Shown: positions 27,313 to 36,099, numbered from the stretch's first letter. The stretch: DNA of 39,290 nt from Propionibacteriaceae bacterium (GCA_021323255.1 JAJTCL010000008.1:1-39290), one strand, 5' to 3'. Numbers and translations: made by a program. Notes: a model not told the origin generated them from the sequence alone.

Positions 27313-28194
27313 TCAGAGGTTCGTCATGATCTGGCGCATCAAAGACGCGGTCTCGCTGGGCGTCTTGCCGACCCTGACTCCGGCAGCCTCCAACGCCTCT
27401 TTCTTGGCGGCAGCGGTCCCAGATGAGCCGGACACGATTGCGCCGGCGTGTCCCATGGTCTTGCCTTCAGGTGCAGTGAAGCCAGCGACGTAGCCGACCA
27501 CCGGCTTGGTGACATGGGCAGCAATGTAATCCGCTGCCCGCTCCTCCGCGTCGCCACCGATTTCTCCGATCATCACCATCGCGTCGGTGTCGGGGTCGGC
27601 CTCGAACGCCTGGAGAGCGTCGATATGTGTCGTCCCGATGATCGGGTCACCGCCAATACCCACTGCTGAGGAGAAGCCGAAGTCGCGCAACTCATACATC
27701 ATCTGATAGGTCAGAGTGCCGGACTTGGAGACCAGCCCGATACGCCCAGCCTTGGTGATGTCGGCTGGAATGATTCCGGCGTTGGACTGCCCGGGTGAAA
27801 TCAGTCCTGGGCAGTTGGGACCAATGAGCCGCGTCGCGCTGCCCTGGGAACGTGCGAAGAACTCGGCCGTGTCCTTGACCGGAACGCCCTCTGTGATCAC
27901 CACGGCCAGCGGGATACCCGCTTCAATCGCCTCGACGACCGCTGACAGGGTGAACTTTGCTGGGACGAAGATCACAGTGACGTTGGCGTCGGTGGCGGCC
28001 ATCGCTTCGCCGACGGAATTGAACACCGGTACGCCGCCCCGTTCGAACTCCACAAGCTGTCCGCCTTTGCCTGGGGTGACCCCGCCGACGATCTGGGTGC
28101 CGGACGTCAGCATCCGATGAGTGTGTTTACGCCCTTCCGAGCCGGTCATGCCCTGGACGACGACCCTGGAGTCGGAGTTCAGAAAGATTGCCAT
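27313..28194 (-). CDS. sucD: Succinyl-CoA synthetase, alpha subunit
   Basis: Forms the succinyl-CoA/succinate step of the TCA cycle with SucC. 293 aa. The CoA-binding Rossmann region has VVVQGMTGSEG; RLIGPNCPGLISPG and SKSGTLTYQM follow. The active-site histidine that is phosphorylated lies in GKTMGHAGAIVSG. It begins 14 bp after the sucC stop and ends 21 bp from the convergent sensor gene. Confidence 0.98.
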   Translation of the reverse strand: MAIFLNSDSRVVVQGMTGSEGRKHTHRMLTSGTQIVGGVTPGKGGQLVEFERGGVPVFNSVGEAMAATDANVTVIFVPAKFTLSAVVEAIEAGIPLAVVITEGVPVKDTAEFFARSQGSATRLIGPNCPGLISPGQSNAGIIPADITKAGRIGLVSKSGTLTYQMMYELRDFGFSSAVGIGGDPIIGTTHIDALQAFEADPDTDAMVMIGEIGGDAEERAADYIAAHVTKPVVGYVAGFTAPEGKTMGHAGAIVSGSSGTAAAKKEALEAAGVRVGKTPSETASLMRQIMTNL

Positions 28195-28208
28195 GGTGTC
28201 GTCCGCCT

Positions 28209-29387
28209 TCAGCTCGCTGCCAGCTCGGCGACCCGGCGGGCCGCACCGTCCATCGTGTCCACCTGCTCCAGCCGCGGCAGGTTTGCGGCAGCCAGGATCT
28301 GACGACCCAGCTCGGCATTGTTGCCGTCCAGGCGTACCACCAGTGGGACATTGACACGCTCGTCCCGGCTGGCCAACAACTCGAATGCATGCACGATTCC
28401 ATCGGCCACCGCATCGCAGGCGGTGATGCCGCCGAACACGTTCACGAAGACACTCTTCACCTGCTCGTCGCCGATGATGATCTCCAGACCGCTGGCCATG
28501 ATCTCGGCGCTTGCTCCGCCACCGATGTCGAGGAAGTTCGCCGGCTTCGGTGATCCTGGAAACTCCTCGCCCGCGTAGGCAACAACGTCGAGGGTGCTCA
28601 TCACCAGGCCGGCGCCATTACCGATGATCCCCACTGAACCGTCGAGCTTGACATAGTTCAGGCCCTTTGCCTTCGCCGCCGCCTCGAGCGGGTTCTCGGC
28701 CGACTTGTCGGCTAGCGCCGCATGATCTGGATGGCGGAATTCGGCGTTCTCGTCGAGAGAGACCTTGGCGTCCAACGCGATGATCTTGCCGTCAGCTGTC
28801 TTGACCAGCGGATTCACCTCGACCAGCGTGGCATCCTCTTTTTCGTACACGGTGCCAAGCAGTTGGAGGAGGCGAGCGATCTCTTCGGCGTCGGGGCCCG
28901 AGAAACCGGCTGCGGCCACGATTTCATCGGCCTTGGCCTGGTCGATGCCGACTCGCGGATCGACCGGGATGCGGGCCAAGGCGTCGGGGCGCTCGACCGC
29001 AAGCGTTTCGATATCCATTCCGCCCTCCTTGGAACACATGGCGAGATATCGGCGCTCTGCGCGGTCGAGCAACAAGGAGAAGTAGTACTCCTCGGCAATG
29101 TCGGCGCCCTCAGCGACCATCACGGTCTTGACCAGATGTCCTTTGATGTCCAGGCCGAGGATCTCAGCCGCCCGAGCCTCTGCCTCATCGGGGCTTTTGG
29201 CGACTTTGACACCACCCGCCTTGCCGCGGCCGCCGGCCTTGACCTGTGCTTTGACGACCACGACGGGGCTACCGATGGTGGCAGCGGCTTCCTTGGCCTC
29301 GGCGGGGGTAGTTGCCGTGATGCCTCGGAGCACCGGAACCCCATAGCCCTCGAAGAGGTCTCGCGCTTGATACTCGTACAGATCCAC
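28209..29387 (-). CDS. sucC: Succinyl-CoA synthetase, beta subunit
   Basis: Nucleotide-binding subunit of succinyl-CoA synthetase. 392 aa from GTG 29387, which sits five bases after GGAGG and gives the canonical N-terminus VDLYEYQARDLFEGYGVP. An ATG at 29399 is in frame but would include that ribosome site. ATP-grasp residues are in VVVKAQVKAGGRGKAGGVK; EVNPLVKTADGKIIALDAK and NFLDIGGGASAE complete the family signature. Upstream is a 358-bp region with no intact gene. Confidence 0.98.
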   Translation of the reverse strand: MDLYEYQARDLFEGYGVPVLRGITATTPAEAKEAAATIGSPVVVVKAQVKAGGRGKAGGVKVAKSPDEAEARAAEILGLDIKGHLVKTVMVAEGADIAEEYYFSLLLDRAERRYLAMCSKEGGMDIETLAVERPDALARIPVDPRVGIDQAKADEIVAAAGFSGPDAEEIARLLQLLGTVYEKEDATLVEVNPLVKTADGKIIALDAKVSLDENAEFRHPDHAALADKSAENPLEAAAKAKGLNYVKLDGSVGIIGNGAGLVMSTLDVVAYAGEEFPGSPKPANFLDIGGGASAEIMASGLEIIIGDEQVKSVFVNVFGGITACDAVADGIVHAFELLASRDERVNVPLVVRLDGNNAELGRQILAAANLPRLEQVDTMDGAARRVAELAAS

Positions 29388-29524
29388 ACTTGCCTCCATG
29401 CTCGCGTCACGTCGGACAGACCGGCTCCGTGGCGAAAGTCCGATTCCGGCACGCCCGCCAGCCAGACGCTCCGAAGCCTATCCATGACCACTGGCTTACA
29501 TGCAGAAGGCTGAGCTGATCATCC

Positions 29525-29695
29525 TCAAGACTGTGCCGCTGGTTTGCCGCATCCGCAGGATTCGCGGATGACGAGGTCGGTGGCGAAGCGCTGATACCTG
29601 AGCAGCCATGGACGAAGTCATGACCGGCAAGGCTCCTCCGGAGTCGCTGCCGAAGCCATTACCAGGTCAACCAACTGTTCGGGTAACTCCTCAAG
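29525..29695 (-). pseudogene. Possible remnant of a LacI-type regulator 3' end
   Basis: Within the 358-bp gap between sucC and the B12 gene, the minus strand reads APLEELPEQLVDLVMASA, then TPEEPCRS and an in-frame TGA, then RPWLLRYQRFATDLVIRESC and GCGKPAAQS to a second TGA at 29525-29527. The segment FATDLVIRESCG resembles the common C-terminus of LacI/GalR regulators (LVVRESC). There is no start codon with a ribosome site and no DNA-binding domain. The rest of the gap (29400-29524) should hold the sucC promoter; nothing else was recognised. The call is tentative. Confidence 0.35.
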
Positions 29696-29730
29696 GGGCG
29701 CCAGCCGGGGCTTTGCTCCCGCTGGCGCCC
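29696..29730 (-). terminator. Hairpin downstream of the B12-binding subunit gene
   Basis: GGGCGCCAGC (29696-29705) pairs perfectly with GCTGGCGCCC (29721-29730) around a 15-nt loop that can pair further internally. It starts 16 bp after the stop codon of the B12 gene. The minus strand then reads CCTTGAGG, a poor U-tract, as is frequent in high-GC actinobacteria. Confidence 0.6.
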
Positions 29731-29745
29731 TTCCGGCCGCCACGT

Positions 29746-30177
29746 TCACGCGCGCCGCGCGGCCCCCACATTTCCCCGCACCCAGGTAACAATCTCGCTC
29801 ATCGTCGCCCCGGGCGTAAAAACTTCGGCAACGCCCATCTCCGCCAGGGACTGCCGATCGGCGTCCGGGATGATCCCCCCGCCGAAGACCACAATGTCGT
29901 CCGCGCCGGCCGCCTTCAGCAGATCCACCACTTTGGCGAACAGCGTCATATGCGCACCGGAGAGGACCGAGAGCCCAATGGCGTCGGCATCCTCGGCAAT
30001 CGCCGTCGCGACGATCTGCTCCGGCGTTTGGTGCAGCCCGGTGTAGATGACCTCCATGCCGGCGTCACGCAGCGCGCGTGCCACCACCTTGGCGCCGCGA
30101 TCGTGACCGTCCAGCCCCGGTTTAGCTACCACGATCCGCAGTGGAGCCGAGGACGGAGACCCGACATCAGATTCCAC
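29746..30177 (-). CDS. Cobalamin-binding small subunit of an acyl-CoA mutase
   Basis: 143 aa, a free-standing B12-binding domain. RIVVAKPGLDGHDRGAKVVA contains the DxHxxG motif whose His replaces dimethylbenzimidazole as the cobalt ligand. GLSVLSGAH and VVFGGGIIPDAD are the conserved nucleotide-tail contacts. This is the size and form of MCM/ICM small subunits such as IcmB. In Streptomyces icmB also lies near pcrA and sucCD, apart from icmA. The obvious partner here is the large subunit at 4475-6112, but other partners elsewhere are possible. The start is GTG 30177, only 32 bp from the divergent lipase start. Confidence 0.9.
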   Translation of the reverse strand: MESDVGSPSSAPLRIVVAKPGLDGHDRGAKVVARALRDAGMEVIYTGLHQTPEQIVATAIAEDADAIGLSVLSGAHMTLFAKVVDLLKAAGADDIVVFGGGIIPDADRQSLAEMGVAEVFTPGATMSEIVTWVRGNVGAARRA

Positions 30178-30209
30178 GACGCCAAACTACTACCGAGTAA
30201 TATTTCGCC

Positions 30210-31079
30210 GTGCGGCAGAGTGCCATTGGAGGCATTTCATTCGCAAGGCTTTCGCGGCTCGCGACACGGGAGCTCCCGCACCTGGTGTCCGGACTTGCCC
30301 TCGAGGCCGCCTGGGCCGCCACACACGTCATGTTGTATCCGCTCGGCTTGCTGTCCGCGCCGAGTGGTGCCACCGGCGGGCATCGCCGTTACGATCTCAG
30401 CGGCCTCAGTCCCGAACAACGCGGACTCCTCCATCACAACGTGGACGCAGCGGCGACGCCCATCTTGCTGGTACACGGGTTTTTCGACAATCACGCGATC
30501 TTCACCGTTATGGAACGCGCACTCCGCCGCCGCGGCTTCCAGACGCTGACCAGTTATGACTATGGCCTGCTCACACACGACATCCCGCGGGCGGCCACAC
30601 GGCTGGGCGAGACGATCGAGTACTTGGCGACGAACAGCGGGTACGAACGCATCCACGTCATCGGCCATAGTCTCGGGGGCCTGATCACCCGCTATTACGT
30701 ACAACGCCTCGGCGGTGACAGCCGGGTCCACACGCTGGTGACGCTAGGTACGCCGCATCAGGGCACCCAACTAGCAAAAGCCGCGCCCCTGCTACCGCTG
30801 GTGCGCCAGCTGGCTCCTAGCTCGGCGGTGATTCAGGAACTGGCGGAGCCGGCACCGGGATGTCGGACCCGGTTCCTGGTATTTCACAGCGACATCGACC
30901 CACTGATCGTGCCCAGCAGCAACGCCCGGCTAGAGCATCCTGACCTGACTGTGCACAACATCGCTGTCCGTGGCGTCGGCCATCTCTCGATGCCTCACAA
31001 CGGAGGCATCGCCTTCACCATTGCTCGAGCGTTACGACAGCTTGATCACGACGGAGCAGCAACCACGCTTAACGCTTAG
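30210..31079 (+). CDS. Alpha/beta-hydrolase, lipase/esterase
   Basis: 289 aa from GTG 30210. The oxyanion segment is PILLVHGFFDN. The nucleophile serine lies in VIGHSLGGLI (GHSLGG), followed by VTLGTPHQGTQLA. The acid is probably in FHSDIDPLIVP and the histidine in GVGHLSMP. The architecture matches triacylglycerol lipases / EstA-type esterases. An N-terminal hydrophobic stretch (LALEAAWAATHVMLYPLGLL) may be a membrane anchor, but a clean signal peptide is not visible. The substrate is unknown. Confidence 0.85.
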   Translation: MRQSAIGGISFARLSRLATRELPHLVSGLALEAAWAATHVMLYPLGLLSAPSGATGGHRRYDLSGLSPEQRGLLHHNVDAAATPILLVHGFFDNHAIFTVMERALRRRGFQTLTSYDYGLLTHDIPRAATRLGETIEYLATNSGYERIHVIGHSLGGLITRYYVQRLGGDSRVHTLVTLGTPHQGTQLAKAAPLLPLVRQLAPSSAVIQELAEPAPGCRTRFLVFHSDIDPLIVPSSNARLEHPDLTVHNIAVRGVGHLSMPHNGGIAFTIARALRQLDHDGAATTLNA

Positions 31080-31205
31080 GTCCGACAAAATCCGAGCAGA
31101 AGGGTTGAGGTTCCGTAACCTGTTTGTTATCTTTCTCCAGTTGTCTGGCCTACTTCGGGGGTCCAGTCAAAGACGGAACTAGATCAGACAAACAGTTGGC
31201 GCACA

Positions 31206-31269
31206 CATCCAGCAGGGTTCCCTCCGCTGGATGCCGACTCGGGCCGTGGCCCGATCAGGTGCCAGCACC
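31206..31269 (+). promoter_or_regulatory. Three consecutive hairpins in the leader of the first M23 gene
   Basis: Hairpin 1 pairs CATCCAGC (31206-31213) with GCTGGATG (31226-31233), with an inner AGGG/CCCT. Hairpin 2 pairs TCGGGCC (31239-31245) with GGCCCGA (31248-31254). Hairpin 3 pairs GGTGC (31258-31262) with GCACC (31265-31269), ending four bases before the GAGG of the ribosome site. The candidate promoter is upstream in the AT-rich CCTGTTTGTTATCTTTC (31119-31135). This could be a structured 5' UTR; no known riboswitch class was recognised. Confidence 0.45.
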
Positions 31270-31276
31270 AGTGAGG

Positions 31277-32362
31277 ATGAGGGAGCTGTCCGGGGAACAG
31301 CAGACCGAACGCGAGTGGGATCCAGACGTCAGTGCTGGAGACGCGCCCCAGGCCAGGGCGGCCTGGCTGAGAGACATATTCGCCGCCTTGTGCATCTCTG
31401 GCCTGGGCCTCGTGGTTGCAGCGTCCGTAGGCCTAACGACCAAAGCGGAGACTACCGAAAATGGGTTGACCGCTCTGCCCGAGACTTCCTCGGCGGTCGT
31501 AGTGGCTGCCGACAAGAAGCAGTCGACCACCGAGACTGGTGCGCTGGCTGTGTTCGCACCGCCGGAGACATCGGTGACTGATCGCCCGGCCAGGACTGCC
31601 GACCTCCAAGTCGCGATGGTGAAAGAGCAGGCTGCCCAGCGAGATGAGCTGCTGGCCAAGACAGCCGAGGAAGTCAGTCGAGCTGGGAGAGCGGCCAGCG
31701 GTGAGGCGCGGCAGAAGGACCTTACCGATGCGGACCGGGCGATTCGCGAAGCCGGAGCCCGAATCGCGGCTGAGAACCTGCGTCGGGCAACCGCTGCTCG
31801 AGTGGCTGCGGCGAACCGGCGGCAGGCCGCAGAGAGCGCGTCGGAGGATCATGAAGCGGCTTCCGGGTCAGACCGCGGAAACACCGATAGCAGTTCTGGT
31901 GGCGGGTCTACCGGCGGTGGTGGGTCGGGCAGCGGTGGAGGTTCCGGCGGTGTGGCGCCGGTGCTGGGTGCCGTGATTGGTTCCCACTTTGGCGAATACG
32001 GGAGTTGGTCGCGCTATCACACCGGGATTGATTTTCGTGCCGCGCATGGCACACCGATTCGCGCCGTGAGGTCTGGGGTGGTGCTCTACGCCGGCAACTC
32101 CGGTAACTGGGCGGGCAACCATGTCGCGATCAAGCACGGGGATGGCATGACCACCATGTCCTCGCACATGTCCTCCATGGCGGTCAGGGCTGGCCAGCAT
32201 GTGCAGGCGGGGGAGGTCATCGGTCGCGTCGGCCAGACCGGACGGGCCTTCGGCGCTCACCTGCACTTCGAGCTTTACCCCGCGGGTGTCAAGTACGGGG
32301 ACGTCTACCGGGCCATCAATCCGCAACCATGGCTCCGGGCCAGTGGAGTCACAACCCACTGA
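31277..32362 (+). CDS. M23-family endopeptidase, membrane-anchored (paralogue 1)
   Basis: 361 aa from ATG 31277 (GTG 31271 also possible). A transmembrane or signal helix (FAALCISGLGLVVAASVGL) lies at about residues 35-53. A long charged Ala/Glu/Arg helical region, probably coiled coil, spans about 105-200. A glycine-serine linker (SSSGGGSTGGGGSGSGGG) leads to a LytM/M23 domain. Zinc ligands are HTGIDF (HxxxD) and HLHFEL (HxH); SSHMSS supplies the additional active-site His. All are present, so it should cut peptidoglycan peptides. It corresponds in position to Rv0950c, between uvrD1 and sucC in M. tuberculosis. Confidence 0.9.
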   Translation: MRELSGEQQTEREWDPDVSAGDAPQARAAWLRDIFAALCISGLGLVVAASVGLTTKAETTENGLTALPETSSAVVVAADKKQSTTETGALAVFAPPETSVTDRPARTADLQVAMVKEQAAQRDELLAKTAEEVSRAGRAASGEARQKDLTDADRAIREAGARIAAENLRRATAARVAAANRRQAAESASEDHEAASGSDRGNTDSSSGGGSTGGGGSGSGGGSGGVAPVLGAVIGSHFGEYGSWSRYHTGIDFRAAHGTPIRAVRSGVVLYAGNSGNWAGNHVAIKHGDGMTTMSSHMSSMAVRAGQHVQAGEVIGRVGQTGRAFGAHLHFELYPAGVKYGDVYRAINPQPWLRASGVTTH

Positions 32363-32497
32363 TCTCTTCGGAGCAACCAGCGGACCGCAGCGAGCTCTAA
32401 ATATCGTGCAACGGGCGATGAGCTCGGAATCAACTCCCGAGATTTTCATCACATTGCGAAAAACACGCGCCAAACTTGCCGAGATCAGCTTGCGTCG

Positions 32498-32514
32498 CGT
32501 TATGCATCCGTTAT
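32498..32514. promoter_or_regulatory. Direct repeat CGTTAT spaced 11 bp, upstream of the second M23 gene
   Basis: CGTTAT occurs at 32498-32503 and 32509-32514, one helical turn apart; the reverse strand reads ATAACG twice. Direct repeats built on RTAAC are known for the actinobacterial cell-wall regulator MtrA, which controls peptidoglycan hydrolases. The assignment is a guess from motif and context. The rest of the 272-bp intergenic region shows only a weak CTCGG/CCGAG hairpin at 32423-32441. Confidence 0.3.
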
Positions 32515-32634
32515 TGTTTCGGGCAGCGTCCACCGTTTGAAGTCAAAACGCGGGCCTCCAAGCAGACCATCAAAGACTTGTGCTGCGGCAGAGGCAGGAC
32601 TCGGGGAACCTGTCGTCGTGCGAGGAGATTTGGA

Positions 32635-33522
32635 GTGCCCAACTCGTCGTCGGAGCGCACTTTTGCGCGTCGCGCGTTGATCGAGGACATCAGAGAAGAC
32701 CGGAGAAGCTGGCTACGCCACGGGGTGGCAGCGCTCGCGGTGTCGTTTCTGGGACTTGGCGTCGCGGGATCAGTGGCCCTAACGGGTGCGGCACAAAACA
32801 CCACATTGACGGCAACGGTAGCGACGAACGATCTTGTCAAAAAGACCAGCCGCGCGGCCGAGCGGCCCAGCCTCGACCCGGCGAGGATCAAAAGCATCGC
32901 TGACCAGCGGGACGAGGAGCTCAGCAAGATCGGTGCCGAGGTACTTGAGGCCTCCATGGACAGCTCGGAGAAGGCCCGCGCCAAGGCTCTCCAGGAGCTC
33001 TCCGACTCGACGCGGCGTCAAGCCATACTGCTCAAACGCGGGCAGGCCAAGCGCAGCGATTCGCCGCCACCTGATACGAACACGGGCTCTGGTGGCGGCA
33101 GGGGCTGCCTGCCTATTCGGAGTGGCTACAGCATTGCTGCCGGCTTCGGCCAGGTCGGTCCATGGTCGCGTTACCACACCGGCTTGGACTTCTCCTCTCC
33201 CGTCGGTACCCGGTTGTACGCTCCTGCCGCTGGGGTCGTGACCAATGCCGGGATTGGACGAGCCAGCGGCTGGGCCGGTAACTATGTCGCAATTAAGCAC
33301 GCGAATGGCACCCACACGCTGCTGGCGCATATGTCCAACGTCTCGGTCCGCCTGGGCCAGAGTGTGTCGGCCTGCCAGAACGTGGGAGCGGTTGGCATGA
33401 CAGGAAGGACCTTCGGGGCCCACGTTCACTTCGAGGTTTACCCCCCTGGTGTGCAACCCGGTGACATCTACCGTGCGATCAACCCAGTGCCATGGCTCAG
33501 GGCCCGCGGAGTCAACCCCTAG
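32635..33522 (+). CDS. M23-family endopeptidase, membrane-anchored (paralogue 2)
   Basis: 295 aa. GTG 32635 follows GAGGAG (32622-32627) with seven-base spacing. An N-terminal helix (HGVAALAVSFLGLGVAGSVA) at about residues 30-50 is followed by a helical charged stretch, a short Pro/Gly linker, then the M23 domain. Zinc ligands are HTGLDF and HVHFEV, with LAHMSN as the third histidine. The domain is closely related to the upstream gene (shared GPWSRYHTG-like, YRAINPxPWLRAxGV ends), so the pair arose by tandem duplication. Two extra cysteines (GGRGCLPI, SACQNVG) may form a disulfide. Convergent with pcrA 17 bp away. Confidence 0.9.
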   Translation: MPNSSSERTFARRALIEDIREDRRSWLRHGVAALAVSFLGLGVAGSVALTGAAQNTTLTATVATNDLVKKTSRAAERPSLDPARIKSIADQRDEELSKIGAEVLEASMDSSEKARAKALQELSDSTRRQAILLKRGQAKRSDSPPPDTNTGSGGGRGCLPIRSGYSIAAGFGQVGPWSRYHTGLDFSSPVGTRLYAPAAGVVTNAGIGRASGWAGNYVAIKHANGTHTLLAHMSNVSVRLGQSVSACQNVGAVGMTGRTFGAHVHFEVYPPGVQPGDIYRAINPVPWLRARGVNP

Positions 33523-33539
33523 GGGCGCATTCTCGAGAG

Positions 33540-35957
33540 CTAGAGCTTCTCCAGCGGTGCATACCGCAGCGACAGCCGCTTGAGACCTGAGGATCCAAAG
33601 TCCACATCAGCCATGGCTTTGTCGCCTTCACCGGATGTTGCGACAACGGTGCCCATGCCGAACGTGGTGTGCAGCACTTTGTCCCCGGCCACCAGCGAGG
33701 GGATCTCGCGGCTGGTCCGCCTTGCCCCGTAGCCGACCGCATTCCGCCACGTCTGGGTCGCTGTCGCGGAGGTGTTTTGCCAGCTCGTGACCGCAGCTTC
33801 GGTACGTCGCCAGTCGACAAGCTGGCTCGGCACCTCGTTGAGGAAGCGGCTGGGCGGATTGTGCTGCGGAGAGCCCCACGAAGACCGAGCGATAGCTCGT
33901 GAAATGTAGAGCTGCTTGCGGGCGCGGGTGATCCCGACGTAGGCGAGCCGCCGTTCCTCCGCCAGCTCGTTGCCGGTGCGTTCCGCTATCGCTCGCTGAT
34001 GAGGAAAAACTCCGTCTTCACAACCGGTGAGGAAGACCGTATCGAACTCCAGGCCCTTCGCTGTGTGCAGCGTCATCAAGGTGACGACGCCGACCTCTGC
34101 CTCATCCGGAGCGTGGGGGATCTGATCCGAGTCCGCGACGAGCGCGACTCGCTCCAGGAACGCGCCCAGCGACGCATCAGGCTCAGCCGCCCCCGCCGCC
34201 AGGTCGGCCTCCGGGTCGAGTGCGGCGGCGACGTCATCATCCGGCGGTGCTGCTGAGTCGCCGCCCGGAAGCCCGAAGTCGTCCAGCTCCTCTTCTGGAA
34301 CAGTCAGGGTTGCGACGCCGGTGACGAATTCCCGCGCCACCGTGATCAGTTCTTTCAGGTTCTCCAGTCGAGTCTCGTCCTGCGGATCAGTCGAGTTGTG
34401 CAGCTCTGCCAGATACCCCGATCGGTCCAGCACGCTGGTCAAGATGGCGTCTGCCGGCATCCCCTCGGCCACCATGGCTTCGTGGTCATCAAGGAATCTG
34501 GCAAAGGCCGTGAGCTGGTTCAGGGAGCGGGATGGCAAACCTGGTATCTCCTCGACCCGGCGAAGTGCGTCGCCGAAGCTGATACCCTCCCGAGCCGCCA
34601 GATCGGCCACGGCAGCTTCCGCCCGATCACCGAGACCCCGCTTGGGAACGTTCAGAATCCGGCGGAGGGAGACGTCATCGGCTCTGTTGGCGATGGCACG
34701 AAGGTAAGCGATGGCGTCCCGCACCTCGCGCCGCTCGTAGAACCGCACCCCACCAACCACTTTGTATGGCATACCGACCCGGATGAATGCTTCCTCGAAC
34801 GCACGCGACTGTGCGTTGGTGCGGTAGAACACCGCCGTATCGCCGTACCGGTGCCCCTCCTCGCTGAGCCGCTTGATCTCCGCGGCCACGAACTTCGCTT
34901 CGTCGTGCTCGGTGTCAGCGACGTAGCCGATGAGCTGCTCACCGTCGCCGGCAGTGGACCATAGGTTCTTCGGCTTCCTGTTCTCGTTACGCGTGATGAC
35001 AGCGTTGGCAGCATTCAAGATGGTCTGCGTGGAGCGGTAGTTCTGCTCGAGCAGGATCACTCTTGCTCCGGGAAAGTCCGACTCGAAGTCGTTGATGTTG
35101 CGAATGGTCGCACCACGGAAGGCATAGATCGACTGATCGGAGTCACCTACCACCATGAGCTCCGGCGACTCAATGCTCACCACATCTGGATCGGGTGAAG
35201 GATCGGGCGCACAGAGCTCCCTGATCAGGACGTACTGAGCATGGTCGGTGTCCTGGTACTCATCAACGAGCACGTGCCGGAAGCGGCGGCGATATTGCTC
35301 GCGAAGCTCTGGAAAGGCCTGGAACAGGTGCACCGTGGTCATGATCAGGTCGTCGAAGTCCAGCGCGTTAGCCCTGATCAGCCGCCGCTGATACTCCCGG
35401 TACGCCTCGGCGTAGCTCTCCTCCATGGGCGAGCGCGCTCGAGATGCCGCCGACTCATGATCGACGAGCTCGTTCTTGCAGCCCGACACCCAGTTCATGA
35501 TCGCGCGCACCGGGAAGCGCTTCGGATCAAGATCGAGATCCTGAGCCACTAGCTGCATCAGCCGCTTGGAGTCGGCATCGTCGTAGATCGAGAACGTTCG
35601 TGTGATGTTGAACCGGCTGATCTCGGCTCGCAGGATCCGGACGCAGGCAGAGTGGAACGTGGAAACCCACATCAGCTTGGCCCGATTGCCCACCAGGTCC
35701 ATCACCCGGCCGCGCATCTCGGCGGCTGCCTTGTTGGTGAAGGTGATGGCGAGAATCGAGGCCGGGTGTGCCCGGCGCTGCGTCACCAGATAGCAGATCC
35801 GACGGGTCAATACGCGCGTCTTGCCCGAACCGGCGCCCGCCACTACGAGGACGGGACCGCCCTCATGCAGCACCGCCTCCCGCTGTGGCGGGTTGAGTCC
35901 TTCCAGCAACTGCTCGACGGTCAGTCTTGCCGGTCTCGCCTGCGCCGTACTCGTCAT
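33540..35957 (-). CDS. pcrA: ATP-dependent DNA helicase PcrA/UvrD
   Basis: Superfamily 1A 3'-5' helicase for excision repair, replication and removal of recombination filaments. 805 aa from ATG 35957; a TTG seven codons upstream is less likely. The Q-motif LNPPQREAVLHEGGP and Walker A VVAGAGSGKTRVLTRRI come first. Walker B is LVDEYQDTDHAQYV; motifs III and IV include GDSDQSIYAFRGA and LEQNYRSTQTIL; motif V is MTLHTAKGLEFDTVF and motif VI YVGITRARKQLY. The end shows the Tudor-like PcrA tail GDKVLHTTFGMGTVVA. An acidic insertion rich in Asp/Ala lies at about residues 555-590. Confidence 0.97.
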   Translation of the reverse strand: MTSTAQARPARLTVEQLLEGLNPPQREAVLHEGGPVLVVAGAGSGKTRVLTRRICYLVTQRRAHPASILAITFTNKAAAEMRGRVMDLVGNRAKLMWVSTFHSACVRILRAEISRFNITRTFSIYDDADSKRLMQLVAQDLDLDPKRFPVRAIMNWVSGCKNELVDHESAASRARSPMEESYAEAYREYQRRLIRANALDFDDLIMTTVHLFQAFPELREQYRRRFRHVLVDEYQDTDHAQYVLIRELCAPDPSPDPDVVSIESPELMVVGDSDQSIYAFRGATIRNINDFESDFPGARVILLEQNYRSTQTILNAANAVITRNENRKPKNLWSTAGDGEQLIGYVADTEHDEAKFVAAEIKRLSEEGHRYGDTAVFYRTNAQSRAFEEAFIRVGMPYKVVGGVRFYERREVRDAIAYLRAIANRADDVSLRRILNVPKRGLGDRAEAAVADLAAREGISFGDALRRVEEIPGLPSRSLNQLTAFARFLDDHEAMVAEGMPADAILTSVLDRSGYLAELHNSTDPQDETRLENLKELITVAREFVTGVATLTVPEEELDDFGLPGGDSAAPPDDDVAAALDPEADLAAGAAEPDASLGAFLERVALVADSDQIPHAPDEAEVGVVTLMTLHTAKGLEFDTVFLTGCEDGVFPHQRAIAERTGNELAEERRLAYVGITRARKQLYISRAIARSSWGSPQHNPPSRFLNEVPSQLVDWRRTEAAVTSWQNTSATATQTWRNAVGYGARRTSREIPSLVAGDKVLHTTFGMGTVVATSGEGDKAMADVDFGSSGLKRLSLRYAPLEKL

Positions 35958-36099
35958 GGCCGCTCGTCGCTGGGACAAGAGTTCGCATCGCCCCCGCAGA
36001 GTTTTCTCATAACCCAGCCCACCCTAGACGTCAGCAAAGACACCATGTTTGACCGCCTTGCGGCGCCTGTCCGCCTGGCGCCAGCGTAAATTGGTCGCT

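Noticed and set aside
31080..31270. c-di-AMP (ydaO) riboswitch before the M23 gene
   Set aside because: Considered because of the target gene type; the conserved ydaO core segments are not present, only generic hairpins.
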